Part shown: positions 19,416 to 29,210 of the stretch, in pieces
How the letters are laid out: every line of letters starts with the position of its first letter
How positions within the stretch are numbered: position 1 is the first letter of the stretch
From: Paeniglutamicibacter cryotolerans
GTDB lineage: Bacteria > Actinomycetota > Actinomycetes > Actinomycetales > Micrococcaceae
NCBI RefSeq assembly: GCF_014190875.1
Contig: NZ_JACHVS010000001.1
Span: 124,001-188,000 of the forward strand
DNA: 64,000 nucleotides
Direction of reading: 5' to 3'
The notes under the pieces: model-generated
What the model saw: the letters and a program-made list of their open reading frames with translations, nothing else
Database searches by the model: none
What the model was told of the DNA's origin: nothing
Program-made: the position numbers and the translations under genes

Positions 19416-22400
19416 CTATCGGCCGGGCGGCGGCGGCGGGGGTGTCACGAGCGCTGCTGCCTCGGGCACCGGGGCGGCAGGCGCGCCCGTATGTTGCGGT
19501 GGCTGGCGTTTACCCATTCGCGCAAGCCGCCAAAGGGCTACGGCAATCAATCCACCGGCCAGGACAAAGAGCAACAGGAAAGTGTATCCGCGCAGGAACC
19601 ACAGCACCATCAGCCCGCTGCCGACAGCGCCCCAGATGACAAAAGTTCGGCGGTTGAGCAGCAACCCCGCGGCCAACAGCCCCGTGTAAGCCAGCAGAAT
19701 CCAGAGCTGGCGCCCCGGTGTCCACCCGGCGATGGCGCCCAGACTGAGAAGCCCCGCCGATGCCCCCAGAAGGACAGTCGCCCGAGCACCACGCCGTCTC
19801 ATGAATTCATAGCCCGCAAATAAGGCCAAGATGACAACCCAGTACTGGGTACCCCAGAAAAGGTCGATTCCGTCCCGATACACGGTCCATCCTCTTTGCG
19901 CCGAAGCGGCAGCAACCAGCAAGGCAGCTTCCATCCCGGTTTCCCGGAGGGAAACCGGAAATTCGGTCCATCCGGCGGCGAAGGCCGCGACCACGAGCAG
20001 GATGCATCCGGTATAGGCCCAGGTTCCAAAACTTGTGGCACCGATCAACCCCGCCATGCCTAGAATCAGCAGTGCGCCGAGGTGAAGTATCCGCGCGTGG
20101 GCGTTGCACCACCCCTGATGTACGGATCCAATGCCCTTCAATGACATGATCGGTGCATGGAACCGGCCTCCGGCAAGTCCCGCTATGAACAACACCGCGG
20201 CTGCTGTCGAGAGTCCAGCAACCGAATCGGCAGGTTCAGTCCAACGCAGTTGAAGAGCCTCATGCCACCAACTGATCGCGGCCAGTGCGGCGGGAACGGT
20301 TAGCAACACCGTGCCGGATACCAGTATTGCCCGTCCTGTAGTCGCGGAGAAAACCGCAAAAGCAAGGGCACCGAGCAGGTAGGCCAACAGCATCCAGCTC
20401 GATGAACCACTTATCTGGAGCACCAGAATCGTCCCGGCGAAAACCGTGACGAAGAATGCACGCAAGCCTCGGTATCCCACTCCCCCGATAGCCGAGGCCT
20501 CAGCCTTGAGCAGCGCTGTGGCAAGTGCGGTGCACAAGAGTGTGGCCACGACCGAATCCCACAGAGGTTTCGGCAGCCACCCCCCGTCGCGCAGCCCCGG
20601 TTCCCACACCGGTGTCACCACAAGGATCAACACCCCTAGGCCCACTCCGAGAGAAGCCATCTTGTGAAGGCCGAGATGCGGTGCTGAATCTCCGCGCAGC
20701 CACCACCCCAGGGAGAATCCGCTCAGGCACAGTCCTTGGACCAATAGCGCAGCCTGGTCGACCTGTGTGCCGGCAAACGCGACATACGATACAGGGAGCA
20801 TGAGCAAAACGCCCTGAGTTAACCAGCCCATTTCCCGGCGCAGTCCGATCCCGCCGAACCCCAAAGATCCATTTTTGAACCAGAATCTGAATGATTGAGC
20901 GAGCGCCAGCGTAAACGCGGCTAGCGCCATTCTTCCGTGCGCGTCGGCACCCCACATATCAGCCAGCCGCAACGCTGAACCCGTGAAGAGCAGCTGTGCC
21001 AGAATTGCGTACCATCCCTTGACCTGAGGGCGTCCCGGTGCGGATATGCGGCCCCCTACATAAACCAACGCAACGCTCGCTCCAGCGATCAGCAACCAAT
21101 CTGGCTCTATCAGAGCAAGGACTGGTAGGACGAAAGCAATCCCCAAGAGCCCAATAAAGTGGGCGACCAATCTGGCCATGCCAGCCGCGGACCCACGCGG
21201 GTCCACCCAGTCAAGATCTCTAGAGGTATTGGAAGCAGGTTCTCGTTCATGCCAGTGCGTTCCCAAGACAATGGTGGCGGCAACGAACAATGCAATAAGC
21301 AGCACTATTGCCATCAATCTTGCCCATGGCATCAACAGCCATTCCGGCTCCGTTCTTCCGTTGAAGTCGAAAACACCGCCGGCACCGATGAGCAGCCCCA
21401 ACACCGCGGTGGCAGTCAAGGAACCTACAGCTAACATCACCGCCTCGGGCACAAAGGCAACCACTGATTTCTGGCCCACAGAAGTGTTCGCTCGGTACGG
21501 GCTCAAGCGGGACGCCGAAACCAGCAGCTGAAGGATCGTCATGAGAATGAATCCCACACCCGCGGCCTGGAGAACAAGGCTGCCGACGGATGCGTCCCTG
21601 CCTCCCACCATGCTCGGTGCGAAGGTGGCCCCCGCCGCTAGCCATCCAACCAGAGCCGCAGCGGTAATCGGCGTCAGGGCCCTCATGGCAAGCCCCACCT
21701 GTCCACGCAATACAGGATCCACCCGGCGGACAGCCCACCAGGCCAAGATGATCGCGGCGATCAGCACCAAACCCTGCCGACCTGGAGCTCCATTGAAAGG
21801 TTCAACGACTACCGGCAATGCCGCCAACAATGGCATCCAACGCAGCTTTGCTCCGAGCACGCGTGTTGCGCAGGCCGCCGTCAGCAACAGCGCCAGGATA
21901 GACCAGTTCAGATCAGCTACGGCCCAGGCACTTTGATCCCCCGCAATCCAGCGTTCACCACCGGCAAGTACCAGTAGTGCCGTCACGCCAAGCACAATCT
22001 TTGTTTCAGCGGCCAGCTTGGACTCATCCATCCCTGCCAGCCCCATATAGCGCCGGCGGGCTGCCAAGACGGTCAGCTGTTGAGCCAATACGAAGCAGGC
22101 AGTGACTCGAAAAGCCATTTCGTTTCCGACCTCGAAATGGCTCAGCAATGCACTCAAAGCAAGCGTTCCGCTTAACCTGATTGCCATCAGGTGAATGCGA
22201 CGTTCGGCTGGGCCGGCCTGAAAAAAGGCCACTGTGTAGTAGACCGCAGCGGCCGTGAAGACCCAGAGGTACTCGGCTGCGGTGAGGACCTTGAAGGACA
22301 GCAAGGCTGCTGCAACCGTTGCAGGCACCAGGAAACGATGTGCTGCAGTGAAGGATTCCAGATAGATGCTATGGAGCCAGCGTGGTCGCCGGGCTGCCAA

Positions 22401-23249
22401 TAGGGTCAGGCCGGAAGCGACAATCATGCTGAAAATGAAATACCAAATCAAACCGCGGTTCAAAACGGCTCCCCCGGACCATGCTGTAGAAACGAGGAAC
22501 ACGGTGGATAGGGCAGCAAGCACCCGGCTTTTCATGCGCGAGCAGGCAAAAATAAATGCCGCCGTTCCCACTAGGGAACCGCCAAACCATGAGGCCCCCG
22601 AATCCTTTCCAAGCAGCAGGTAATAGGCCAAAGCGGTGATCGGGATCAGCGCCAGACCTGTCCCGGCGAAGGCGACTGCGGCGGGCCGCAATCTACTGCT
22701 TTTGGCATGCATCAGCAGTCCACCAGTGTAGAAAGCAACGGTCAGCAGTCCCAGCCCGAGCACTTTCACCAGCGCGGGGAAGACGAGACCGATGATGAGG
22801 GAGGAGGCCGCAACCACCATCAGCGCAGCAACATACAGCGTGATGTTGATATTGCGGAGCGTTCGCTGCTCAGGGCTCAGTGCAGGCCTTTGGGCGGCCG
22901 GCGGCAGCACCCAAACCGGTGTCGGCGACGCTGTCACGAGGACAGGGTCAAAGGGTACGGAAACCATCGGGCTCCCGGCATCGGTCGTACCGAAATTTGC
23001 TGGTCCATGCAGGTCCTGCGCCGTTCCTTGCCGGGCCGAGACCGGCTGAGGCTCCGGTCTGTTCGGAGGCGGGAAACCTGGCGTGGTGGACTTCGCACCC
23101 GCAGATGCGCTTGCCGCGTCGAAGCCCTGTTGCCAGGCCTTGGCCAGCTCGAGCTTGAGCCGGTTCGTTGCGCCCTGTCCGTTCCGGCCCTGCCCCCAAC
23201 CGATGAGCAGCCCGATGAGCAGACATACGACCGCCAACAGCAACCACAT
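19416..23249 (-). CDS. Very large polytopic membrane protein of unknown function
   Basis: A 1277-residue protein starting at ATG 23249 with a good GAAGGAG ribosome binding site. It opens with a membrane segment (MWLLLAVVCLLIGLLIGWGQ), then a soluble linker (about 25-130) with Pro-rich stretches. From about residue 130 to 1255 there is an almost unbroken series of roughly 35-38 hydrophobic segments separated by short loops. The tail is Pro-rich (VTPPPPPPGR). No catalytic motif is evident. The overall look resembles large actinobacterial DUF2339/SCO7636-type membrane proteins, but that is only an impression. The position is odd: it splits tuf from the S10 operon, in the same orientation, after the tuf terminator. 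Substrate and role are unknown. Confidence 0.88.
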   Translation of the reverse strand: MWLLLAVVCLLIGLLIGWGQGRNGQGATNRLKLELAKAWQQGFDAASASAGAKSTTPGFPPPNRPEPQPVSARQGTAQDLHGPANFGTTDAGSPMVSVPFDPVLVTASPTPVWVLPPAAQRPALSPEQRTLRNINITLYVAALMVVAASSLIIGLVFPALVKVLGLGLLTVAFYTGGLLMHAKSSRLRPAAVAFAGTGLALIPITALAYYLLLGKDSGASWFGGSLVGTAAFIFACSRMKSRVLAALSTVFLVSTAWSGGAVLNRGLIWYFIFSMIVASGLTLLAARRPRWLHSIYLESFTAAHRFLVPATVAAALLSFKVLTAAEYLWVFTAAAVYYTVAFFQAGPAERRIHLMAIRLSGTLALSALLSHFEVGNEMAFRVTACFVLAQQLTVLAARRRYMGLAGMDESKLAAETKIVLGVTALLVLAGGERWIAGDQSAWAVADLNWSILALLLTAACATRVLGAKLRWMPLLAALPVVVEPFNGAPGRQGLVLIAAIILAWWAVRRVDPVLRGQVGLAMRALTPITAAALVGWLAAGATFAPSMVGGRDASVGSLVLQAAGVGFILMTILQLLVSASRLSPYRANTSVGQKSVVAFVPEAVMLAVGSLTATAVLGLLIGAGGVFDFNGRTEPEWLLMPWARLMAIVLLIALFVAATIVLGTHWHEREPASNTSRDLDWVDPRGSAAGMARLVAHFIGLLGIAFVLPVLALIEPDWLLIAGASVALVYVGGRISAPGRPQVKGWYAILAQLLFTGSALRLADMWGADAHGRMALAAFTLALAQSFRFWFKNGSLGFGGIGLRREMGWLTQGVLLMLPVSYVAFAGTQVDQAALLVQGLCLSGFSLGWWLRGDSAPHLGLHKMASLGVGLGVLILVVTPVWEPGLRDGGWLPKPLWDSVVATLLCTALATALLKAEASAIGGVGYRGLRAFFVTVFAGTILVLQISGSSSWMLLAYLLGALAFAVFSATTGRAILVSGTVLLTVPAALAAISWWHEALQLRWTEPADSVAGLSTAAAVLFIAGLAGGRFHAPIMSLKGIGSVHQGWCNAHARILHLGALLILGMAGLIGATSFGTWAYTGCILLVVAAFAAGWTEFPVSLRETGMEAALLVAAASAQRGWTVYRDGIDLFWGTQYWVVILALFAGYEFMRRRGARATVLLGASAGLLSLGAIAGWTPGRQLWILLAYTGLLAAGLLLNRRTFVIWGAVGSGLMVLWFLRGYTFLLLFVLAGGLIAVALWRLARMGKRQPPQHTGAPAAPVPEAAALVTPPPPPPGR

Positions 23250-23355
23250 GGGGAATCTCCTTCTCCGGAAAGTCTTGAATATCCAAGCTTAACCCTAGAA
23301 GAACCACTTTTCCCGCATTCAAACTAACTGATGGATATATATGTCCGGTAAAAGA

Positions 23356-23391
23356 CGAAAGACCCCGATGCCGAAGCATCGGGGTCTTTCG
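23356..23391 (-). terminator. Strong intrinsic terminator after tuf
   Basis: A perfect 16-bp stem (CGAAAGACCCCGATGC with its complement) and a stable CGAA tetraloop, followed on the minus strand by TCTTTTACC. It starts 32 nt after the tuf stop and ends the str operon. Confidence 0.93.
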
Positions 23392-23423
23392 TTAGCCAAT
23401 CAGGCCAGGATCAAAGCTTGAAA

Positions 23424-24614
23424 TTAAGCGGTGATCTTGGTGACCTTGCCTGAACCAACGGTGCGGCCGCCTTCGCGGATAGCGAAGCCGAGGCCCTCTT
23501 CCATGGCGATCGGCTGGATCAGCACGACCGACATTTCGGTGTTGTCGCCTGGCATGACCATTTCCGTGCCCTCGGGCAGGGTGATGACGCCGGTTACGTC
23601 CGTTGTGCGGAAGTAGAACTGCGGGCGGTAGTTCGAGTAGAACGGGTTGTGACGTCCGCCTTCATCCTTCGAGAGGATGTAGACGTTGGCCTCGAAATCG
23701 GTGTGCGGGGTGATGGAACCCGGCTTGACGATAACCTGGCCACGCTCGACGTCTTCGCGCTTGATGCCGCGAAGAAGCAGACCACAGTTCTCGCCGGCCC
23801 AAGCCTCGTCGAGCTGCTTGTGGAACATCTCGATACCGGTAACCGTGGTCTTCTGGACCGGACGGATGCCGACGATCTCGACCTCGGAGTTGATGGCGAG
23901 GGTACCACGCTCGGCGCGGCCCGTAACAACGGTGCCACGGCCGGTGATGGTGAAGACGTCTTCAACCGGCATCAGGAACGGCTTGTCGCGGTCACGAACC
24001 GGGGTCGGCACGTGCTCGTCAACGGCGTCCATCAGGTCCTCAACGGACTTGACCCAAACCGGGTCGCCTTCCAGAGCCTTCAGGCCCGAAACGCGGACAA
24101 CCGGTGCCTCGTCGCCGTCGAAGCCCTGCGAGGACAGAAGTTCGCGAACTTCCATTTCCACGAGGTCAAGCAGCTCTTCGTCATCGACCATGTCGGACTT
24201 GTTCAGTGCGACCAGCAGGTAGGGCACGCCAACCTGGCGGGCCAGCAGAACGTGCTCGCGGGTCTGAGCCATCGGGCCGTCAGTAGCGGCAACCACCAGG
24301 ATAGCGCCGTCCATCTGGGCAGCACCGGTGATCATGTTCTTGATGTAGTCAGCGTGACCCGGGGCATCAACGTGCGCGTAGTGGCGCTTCTCGGTCTGGT
24401 ACTCAACGTGCGAGATGTTGATGGTAATGCCGCGCTGGCGCTCTTCCGGAGCCGAGTCGATCTGCGAGAAATCGCGCTGCTCGTTAAGATCCGGGTACTT
24501 GTCAGCAAGCACCTTGGAAATGGCGGCGGTCAACGTGGTCTTACCGTGGTCAACGTGACCAATGGTGCCGATGTTGACGTGCGGCTTGTTCCGCTCGAAC
24601 TTTGCCTTTGCCAC
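23424..24614 (-). CDS. tuf: Elongation factor Tu
   Basis: GTPase that delivers aminoacyl-tRNA to the ribosome. The start is GTG at 24614 with GGAGGAACC before it. The 396 residues hold the G1 motif GHVDHGKTT, the switch II motif [12 protein letters not shown] (G4), and the domain 2-3 segments [13 protein letters not shown] and [13 protein letters not shown]. It is the last gene of the str operon, 238 nt after fusA, a gap that contains a large palindrome. Confidence 0.99.
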   Translation of the reverse strand: MAKAKFERNKPHVNIGTIGHVDHGKTTLTAAISKVLADKYPDLNEQRDFSQIDSAPEERQRGITINISHVEYQTEKRHYAHVDAPGHADYIKNMITGAAQMDGAILVVAATDGPMAQTREHVLLARQVGVPYLLVALNKSDMVDDEELLDLVEMEVRELLSSQGFDGDEAPVVRVSGLKALEGDPVWVKSVEDLMDAVDEHVPTPVRDRDKPFLMPVEDVFTITGRGTVVTGRAERGTLAINSEVEIVGIRPVQKTTVTGIEMFHKQLDEAWAGENCGLLLRGIKREDVERGQVIVKPGSITPHTDFEANVYILSKDEGGRHNPFYSNYRPQFYFRTTDVTGVITLPEGTEMVMPGDNTEMSVVLIQPIAMEEGLGFAIREGGRTVGSGKVTKITA

Positions 24615-24762
24615 AGGTTCCTCCTAGAAACGTTTACAGAAGACGTACCTCGCCCACTCGGATCGCGGGCGAACTCATACAAGTCTACTGGGGGCTGAAT
24701 GAATTCTTTAAATCTTGGCTTCCATCGGGGCTCTTACCGAGTCCATCAGTCGGCCCGCAGGG

Positions 24763-24790
24763 GCCCTGGCCTGGAATTCCAGGCCAGGGC
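24763..24790 (-). repeat. 28-bp perfect palindrome between fusA and tuf
   Basis: GCCCTGGCCTGGAATTCCAG continuing to AGGC; the full 28 nt equals its own reverse complement, centred on GAATTC. In the fusA-tuf transcript it would fold into a long hairpin with a minimal loop. No T-run follows on the minus strand, so it is more likely a processing, stability or partial-attenuation element than a full terminator. Confidence 0.7.
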
Positions 24791-24852
24791 ATCCACGTTG
24801 CGGTGCTTGCCCGGATTGCCGGGTTCACAACCAATAATGCATCCTTGGGAGA

Positions 24853-26967
24853 TTACTCGCCGCGGGACTTCTGGATGATCTCGTCGGCAACAGCCTTCGG
24901 GACCTCAGCGTAACTAGCGAAGGTCATCGAGTAGACGGCACGACCCTGGGTCTTTGAACGCAGGTCACCAATGTAACCAAACATCTCAGACAGCGGAACC
25001 GTAGCTCGGATAACCTTCACGCCCACTGCGTCTTCCATCGAGGCGATGGATCCACGGCGGGAGTTCAGGTCACCGATGACATCGCCCATGTACTCCTCGG
25101 GAGTACGGACTTCGACATCCATGACCGGCTCGAGGATGATCGGCTGGGCGCGGCGTGCGCCTTCCTTGAACACCTGTGAACCAGCAATCTTGAACGCCAT
25201 TTCCGAGGAGTCAACGTCGTGGTAGGCACCGTCGAGGACGATTGCCTTCACGCCGACCATCGGGTAACCGGCCAGGATGCCAAACTTCATGGCGTCCTGG
25301 ATACCGGCGTCGATCGACGGGATGTACTCGCGCGGGATACGGCCGCCGGTGACGGCGTTCTTGAATTCGTAGATGACACCATCAACGACCTCAAGCGGCT
25401 CGAAGGTGACCTGCACCTTTGCGAACTGGCCGGAGCCACCGGTCTGCTTCTTGTGAGTGAAGTCGACCTTTTCGGCGGCCTTCTTGATCGTTTCGCGGTA
25501 AGCAACCTGCGGCTTGCCGACATTGGCTTCGACGCGGAATTCGCGGCGCATGCGGTCCACCAGGATATCCAGGTGGAGCTCGCCCATGCCGCCGATTTCG
25601 GTCTGGCCAGTGTCCTCGTTGAGGGAAACGGTGAACGTCGGGTCCTCAGCGGAGAGCTTCTGGATGGCCGTGGAGAGCTTCTCCTGATCACCCTTGGTCT
25701 TCGGCTCGATGGCCACGAAGATAACCGGTGCCGGGAAGGACATCGATTCGAGAACGATCGGGTTGGCCGGATCGCACAAGGTATCACCGGTGGTGGTGTC
25801 CTTGAGGCCAATCACAGCGTAGATGTGGCCCGCGTGGACCTCTTCTACCGGCATTTCCTTATTGGCGTGCATCTGGAAGAGCTTGCCAATGCGTTCCTTC
25901 TTCTGCTTCGTCGAGTTCAGCAGCTGAGTACCCGGAGTTGCCTTACCGGAGTACACGCGGATGAAGTTCAACTGGCCGAAGAACGGGTGCGTTGCGATCT
26001 TGAAAGCAAGTGCCGAGAACGGCTCGTCTTCACTCGGCTGGCGAGTGATTTCGATTTCTTCGTTCTTCGGATCGTGACCGATCGTCGCGCCGACATCCAT
26101 CGGGTTAGGAAGGAAGTCGATAACGGCATCAAGCATCGGCTGAACGCCACGGTTCTTGAAGGCTGAACCACAGAAGACCGGGTAGATCTCCGAGTTGATG
26201 ACCATCTTGCGAATGCCGGCCTTGAGTTCAGCAATGCTGATCTCTTCGCCTTCGAGGAACTTCTCCATGAGCTCGTCAGAGCCCTCGGCGACGGCCTCAA
26301 CCAGGTTGGCGCGGTATTCCTCGGCCTTTTCCTGAAGATCCGCGGGGATCTCCTGGATTTCGTAGGCGGCACCCATGGTGACGTCGCCCTTGGAGTCGCC
26401 TTCCCAGACGAAAGCCTTCATCGTCAGGAGGTCGACAACGCCGGTGAACTCCGACTCGGAGCCGATCGGCAGCTGCATGACCAGCGGCTTGGCACCAAGG
26501 CGCTTGATGATGGTGTCGACGGTGTAGTAGAAGTCGGCACCCAGCTTGTCCATCTTGTTGACGAAGCAGATACGCGGAACGTTGTACTTGTCAGCCTGAC
26601 GCCAGACAGTCTCAGACTGCGGCTCGACGCCTTCCTTGCCATCGAAGACGGCAACGGCGCCATCGAGCACGCGCAGGGAGCGCTCCACCTCAACGGTGAA
26701 GTCAACGTGACCCGGGGTGTCAATGATGTTGATCTGGTTGTTGTTCCAGAAGCAGGTTACGGCGGCAGACGTAATCGTGATGCCGCGTTCCTTTTCCTGC
26801 TCCATCCAGTCAGTCGTCGAAGCACCATCGTGCGTTTCGCCGAGCTTGTGGTTCACACCCGTGTAGAACAGGATGCGCTCCGTGGTGGTGGTCTTACCGG
26901 CATCGATGTGCGCCATGATGCCGATATTGCGGACCTTATTGAGGTCGGTAAGCACGTCCTGTGCCAC
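24853..26967 (-). CDS. fusA: Elongation factor G
   Basis: Translocase GTPase that moves tRNAs and mRNA after peptide-bond formation. I chose GTG at 26967 ([20 protein letters not shown]) because AGGGAG lies 6 nt before it; the frame extends to 27015. The 704 residues show the P-loop [19 protein letters not shown] (in part), [17 protein letters not shown] and the domain IV-V segments ending [16 protein letters not shown]. It is third in the str operon, 84 nt after rpsG with a large hairpin in between. Confidence 0.98.
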   Translation of the reverse strand: MAQDVLTDLNKVRNIGIMAHIDAGKTTTTERILFYTGVNHKLGETHDGASTTDWMEQEKERGITITSAAVTCFWNNNQINIIDTPGHVDFTVEVERSLRVLDGAVAVFDGKEGVEPQSETVWRQADKYNVPRICFVNKMDKLGADFYYTVDTIIKRLGAKPLVMQLPIGSESEFTGVVDLLTMKAFVWEGDSKGDVTMGAAYEIQEIPADLQEKAEEYRANLVEAVAEGSDELMEKFLEGEEISIAELKAGIRKMVINSEIYPVFCGSAFKNRGVQPMLDAVIDFLPNPMDVGATIGHDPKNEEIEITRQPSEDEPFSALAFKIATHPFFGQLNFIRVYSGKATPGTQLLNSTKQKKERIGKLFQMHANKEMPVEEVHAGHIYAVIGLKDTTTGDTLCDPANPIVLESMSFPAPVIFVAIEPKTKGDQEKLSTAIQKLSAEDPTFTVSLNEDTGQTEIGGMGELHLDILVDRMRREFRVEANVGKPQVAYRETIKKAAEKVDFTHKKQTGGSGQFAKVQVTFEPLEVVDGVIYEFKNAVTGGRIPREYIPSIDAGIQDAMKFGILAGYPMVGVKAIVLDGAYHDVDSSEMAFKIAGSQVFKEGARRAQPIILEPVMDVEVRTPEEYMGDVIGDLNSRRGSIASMEDAVGVKVIRATVPLSEMFGYIGDLRSKTQGRAVYSMTFASYAEVPKAVADEIIQKSRGE

Positions 26968-26996
26968 GATGTCTCCCTTAGTTGGTTGTGTCCGGT

Positions 26997-27038
26997 ACAA
27001 CGACGGAATCGGCACTTAAGTGCCCATTCCGTCGTTGT
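26997..27038 (-). promoter_or_regulatory. Intercistronic hairpin between rpsG and fusA
   Basis: ACAACGACGGAAT pairs perfectly with ATTCCGTCGTTGT, and the enclosed GGCACTTAAGTGCC is itself a palindrome, so nearly the whole 42 nt is paired. On the minus strand no T-run follows, and fusA starts 30 nt later. A processing or attenuation element is the likely role; the S7 autoregulatory site of E. coli lies between rpsL and rpsG, not here. Confidence 0.6.
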
Positions 27039-27051
27039 CAAAAACCGCTTT

Positions 27052-27522
27052 TTACCAGCGGTAGTGGGCGAATGCCTTGTTGGATTCAGCCATCTTGTGC
27101 GTGTCTTCGCGGCGCTTGACAGCGGCACCGAGACCGTTGGACGCGTCCAGGATCTCGTTCATGAGACGTTCGATCATCGTCTTTTCGCGACGGGCCTTGG
27201 AGTAGCCAACGAGCCAGCGAAGAGCCAGCGCGGTGGAGCGGCCCGGCTTGACCTCAACCGGAACCTGGTAGGTGGCGCCGCCGACGCGGCGTGAGCGAAC
27301 CTCGAGGGCCGGGCGGACGTTGTCCATGGCCTTCTTCAGGGTCACGACCGGGTCGTTTCCGCTCTTGGCCAGTACGCCTTCGAGTGCTCCGTAAACGATG
27401 CGCTCTGCGGTGGACTTCTTGCCGTCGACGAGTACCTTGTTGATCAGCTGCGTGACCAACGGGGCACCGTAGACCGGGTCGGAAACGAGGGGGCGCTGAG
27501 GCGCGGGGCCCTTACGAGGCAT
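27052..27522 (-). CDS. rpsG: 30S ribosomal protein S7
   Basis: Primary binder of the 16S rRNA 3' domain. The 156 residues include [53 protein letters not shown] and the C-terminal [14 protein letters not shown]. The start overlaps the rpsL stop by 1 nt. Confidence 0.99.
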   Translation of the reverse strand: MPRKGPAPQRPLVSDPVYGAPLVTQLINKVLVDGKKSTAERIVYGALEGVLAKSGNDPVVTLKKAMDNVRPALEVRSRRVGGATYQVPVEVKPGRSTALALRWLVGYSKARREKTMIERLMNEILDASNGLGAAVKRREDTHKMAESNKAFAHYRW

Positions 27523-27896
27523 TACTTACTCTCCTTCTTGGCACCGTAGCGGGAACGAGCCTGCTTACGGTTCTTGACACCCTGGGTATCGAGGGCGCCA
27601 CGCACGATCTTGTAGCGCACACCCGGAAGGTCCTTCACTCGACCACCGCGGACAAGCACGATGGAGTGCTCCTGCAGGTTGTGGCCGACGCCCGGGATGT
27701 AAGCGGTAACTTCAACGCCGCCGGCAAGGCGCACGCGGGCAACCTTACGGAGTGCCGAGTTCGGCTTCTTCGGGGTGGTGGTGTACACACGGGTGCATAC
27801 GCCACGACGCATCGGGTTGCCCTTAAGGGCAGGGGCCTTGGTCTTTTTGACCTTCGGCGAGCGGCCCTTACGGACCAGCTGCTGAATAGTAGGCAC
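27522..27896 (-). CDS. rpsL: 30S ribosomal protein S12
   Basis: Decoding-centre protein controlling accuracy. It has 124 residues starting at GTG 27896 after a CGGAGGACAC site. Lys43 and Lys88, the positions most often changed in streptomycin resistance, are both wild type ([11 protein letters not shown] and [11 protein letters not shown]), so the sequence predicts ribosomal streptomycin sensitivity. First gene of the str operon rpsL-rpsG-fusA-tuf. Confidence 0.99.
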   Translation of the reverse strand: MPTIQQLVRKGRSPKVKKTKAPALKGNPMRRGVCTRVYTTTPKKPNSALRKVARVRLAGGVEVTAYIPGVGHNLQEHSIVLVRGGRVKDLPGVRYKIVRGALDTQGVKNRKQARSRYGAKKESK

Positions 27897-28335
27897 TTTC
27901 GTGTCCTCCGATTTCTTGGTTCTGCCGCACCTGCCACTCTTGACGAGGCTGCAGGAACTGCGCTTTTGGTCGTTTCATCGCACCGTCCGCGGATTCGACC
28001 GTAGGCGTGCAAAAGTGTGGCATCTGTTGCGCAACCTACCCGCAACCCGGACCGTGTCCATTTGCCACACATAAAAACAATTAACACAAGAGTAGCACGA
28101 ACTCGAACACCTTAATGACGTGGATCTCATCACACGACCGGCGGAAGCCGCGCGCGCATCGGGAAGACTGGTTATCTCCTGCCCGATTCACTGCTTCGCC
28201 ACGGCCGACGCTCCCGAGCAATGCTGCACAGACGCCGAAGACGCGCTGCCATGTCCAAGATCCCTGGGCTGACACGGCGCCTTCAGCCCGAAAAGCCGGT
28301 GGTTTGCGGGATGTCGTGGAGTCGGCTGTCATGCT
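27897..28335. other. Upstream region of the str operon
   Basis: About 440 nt with no gene I can support. The half next to rpsL should hold the str promoter. A GCCACACT block and a TTGCGCAA palindrome occur near 28010-28030, but no clear -35/-10 pair was found. The far half (28081-28335) stays open in the frame of the neighbouring decayed dehydrogenase gene, without recognisable homology. Confidence 0.4.
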
Positions 28336-28951
28336 CCCGTCGTGCTCGTTTGCCGCCATCCCCGCCAGGTCCCGACCGGCGATGTCACCGAAGGTCCGCG
28401 CCGGGCCTATGTTAATACCACCGGCGGTGTCATGCACTCCCCTGATGCTGGCTTGGTCGTTGCCCACCACACGCAGCCCCCCCGATGGCCGTCCCATCGC
28501 TGCGCAGCACCCTGGAACGAGCATCCGCAACCATCCCGGCAAAGGTGCCGAAGGATCCGGGCACGCTCTTCACCACATGGAACGGCCACTTCTCAAGGGT
28601 GCCCAGCGTCGGGCTCGAGGCGTTCTTCGGGCCTCCGCCATAGCGCTTGAATTCGCTGGCCCCGCTGCCGAACTTCGGATCTACGCCCAGCCGGGCGTTT
28701 TTATTGAACTCGGCAACGGTTACCTCGAGACCCACCGCATCGAGGCAGCGCACCACACGCTCCCGGTCGTCATGGTTCCCGCCCTCGCTCTGGAACCGGT
28801 TACCGCGCACCCAACAGGTCCCCGCCGAAGAGGCCGTGCCCCTGCTCAAGTATTCGGTCTTTTCTGCTGCCAGCACGCACGCGCCGTGCGCGGAGGTGAT
28901 CAATGCTGCAGAAAGCCACGCCGCACCTGTGGCGAGCACCAAGATATCCAC
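28336..28951 (-). pseudogene. Decayed FAD-binding dehydrogenase (3-ketosteroid dehydrogenase/fumarate reductase-like)
   Basis: Remnant of a flavoprotein normally about 550-600 residues long. The N-terminal part (VDILVLATGAAWLSAA, then TASSAGTCWV) resembles the FAD-binding start of this family, but two glycines of the GxGxxG motif are changed (AxGxxW). After about 75 residues it jumps to C-terminal family sequence (GSFGTFAGMVADARSRVL), implying an internal deletion of some 350-400 residues. The last part, GLRVVGNDQASIRG followed by GINIGPARTFGDIAGRDLAG, lies in another frame, so a frameshift occurs near 28480-28500. It starts at GTG, 260 nt after an IclR regulator gene that may once have controlled it. 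The family call is good; the reading as a pseudogene is strong. Confidence 0.8.
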
Positions 28952-29083
28952 TTCTCGGTCCCACTGTTATGCAGGGCACTGTTTCACGACTCCCCGTTGG
29001 CATAAGGACTGTGCTTCACCGCCGCGCCGTCAGAACCGTATGAAACGCCCAACCATGTACTGTCCACGATATTTTTGCCATTG

Positions 29084-29111
29084 ATTATATAGGGGCTGAG
29101 CATGGTTTCCA
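29084..29111 (-). promoter_or_regulatory. Candidate promoter ahead of the decayed dehydrogenase gene
   Basis: Minus strand: TGGAAA (29111-29106), 16-nt spacer, TATAAT (29089-29084), a perfect -10 consensus that is rare in this GC-rich sequence, 130 nt before the pseudogene start. Pattern match only. Confidence 0.35.
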
Positions 29112-29210
29112 GCCGACGGTTCCTCCGGCCCTGACCGCCAGGAAAACACTCCGGCGACGGCACCGCATCCGCTGGATCATCGCCGTGATGCAGTCCGCTT
29201 TCCCGAGGGG

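Noticed and set aside
28081..28335. Continuation of the 28081-28542 minus frame as a separate gene
   Set aside because: Beyond the dehydrogenase C-terminus no family similarity or start signal was found.
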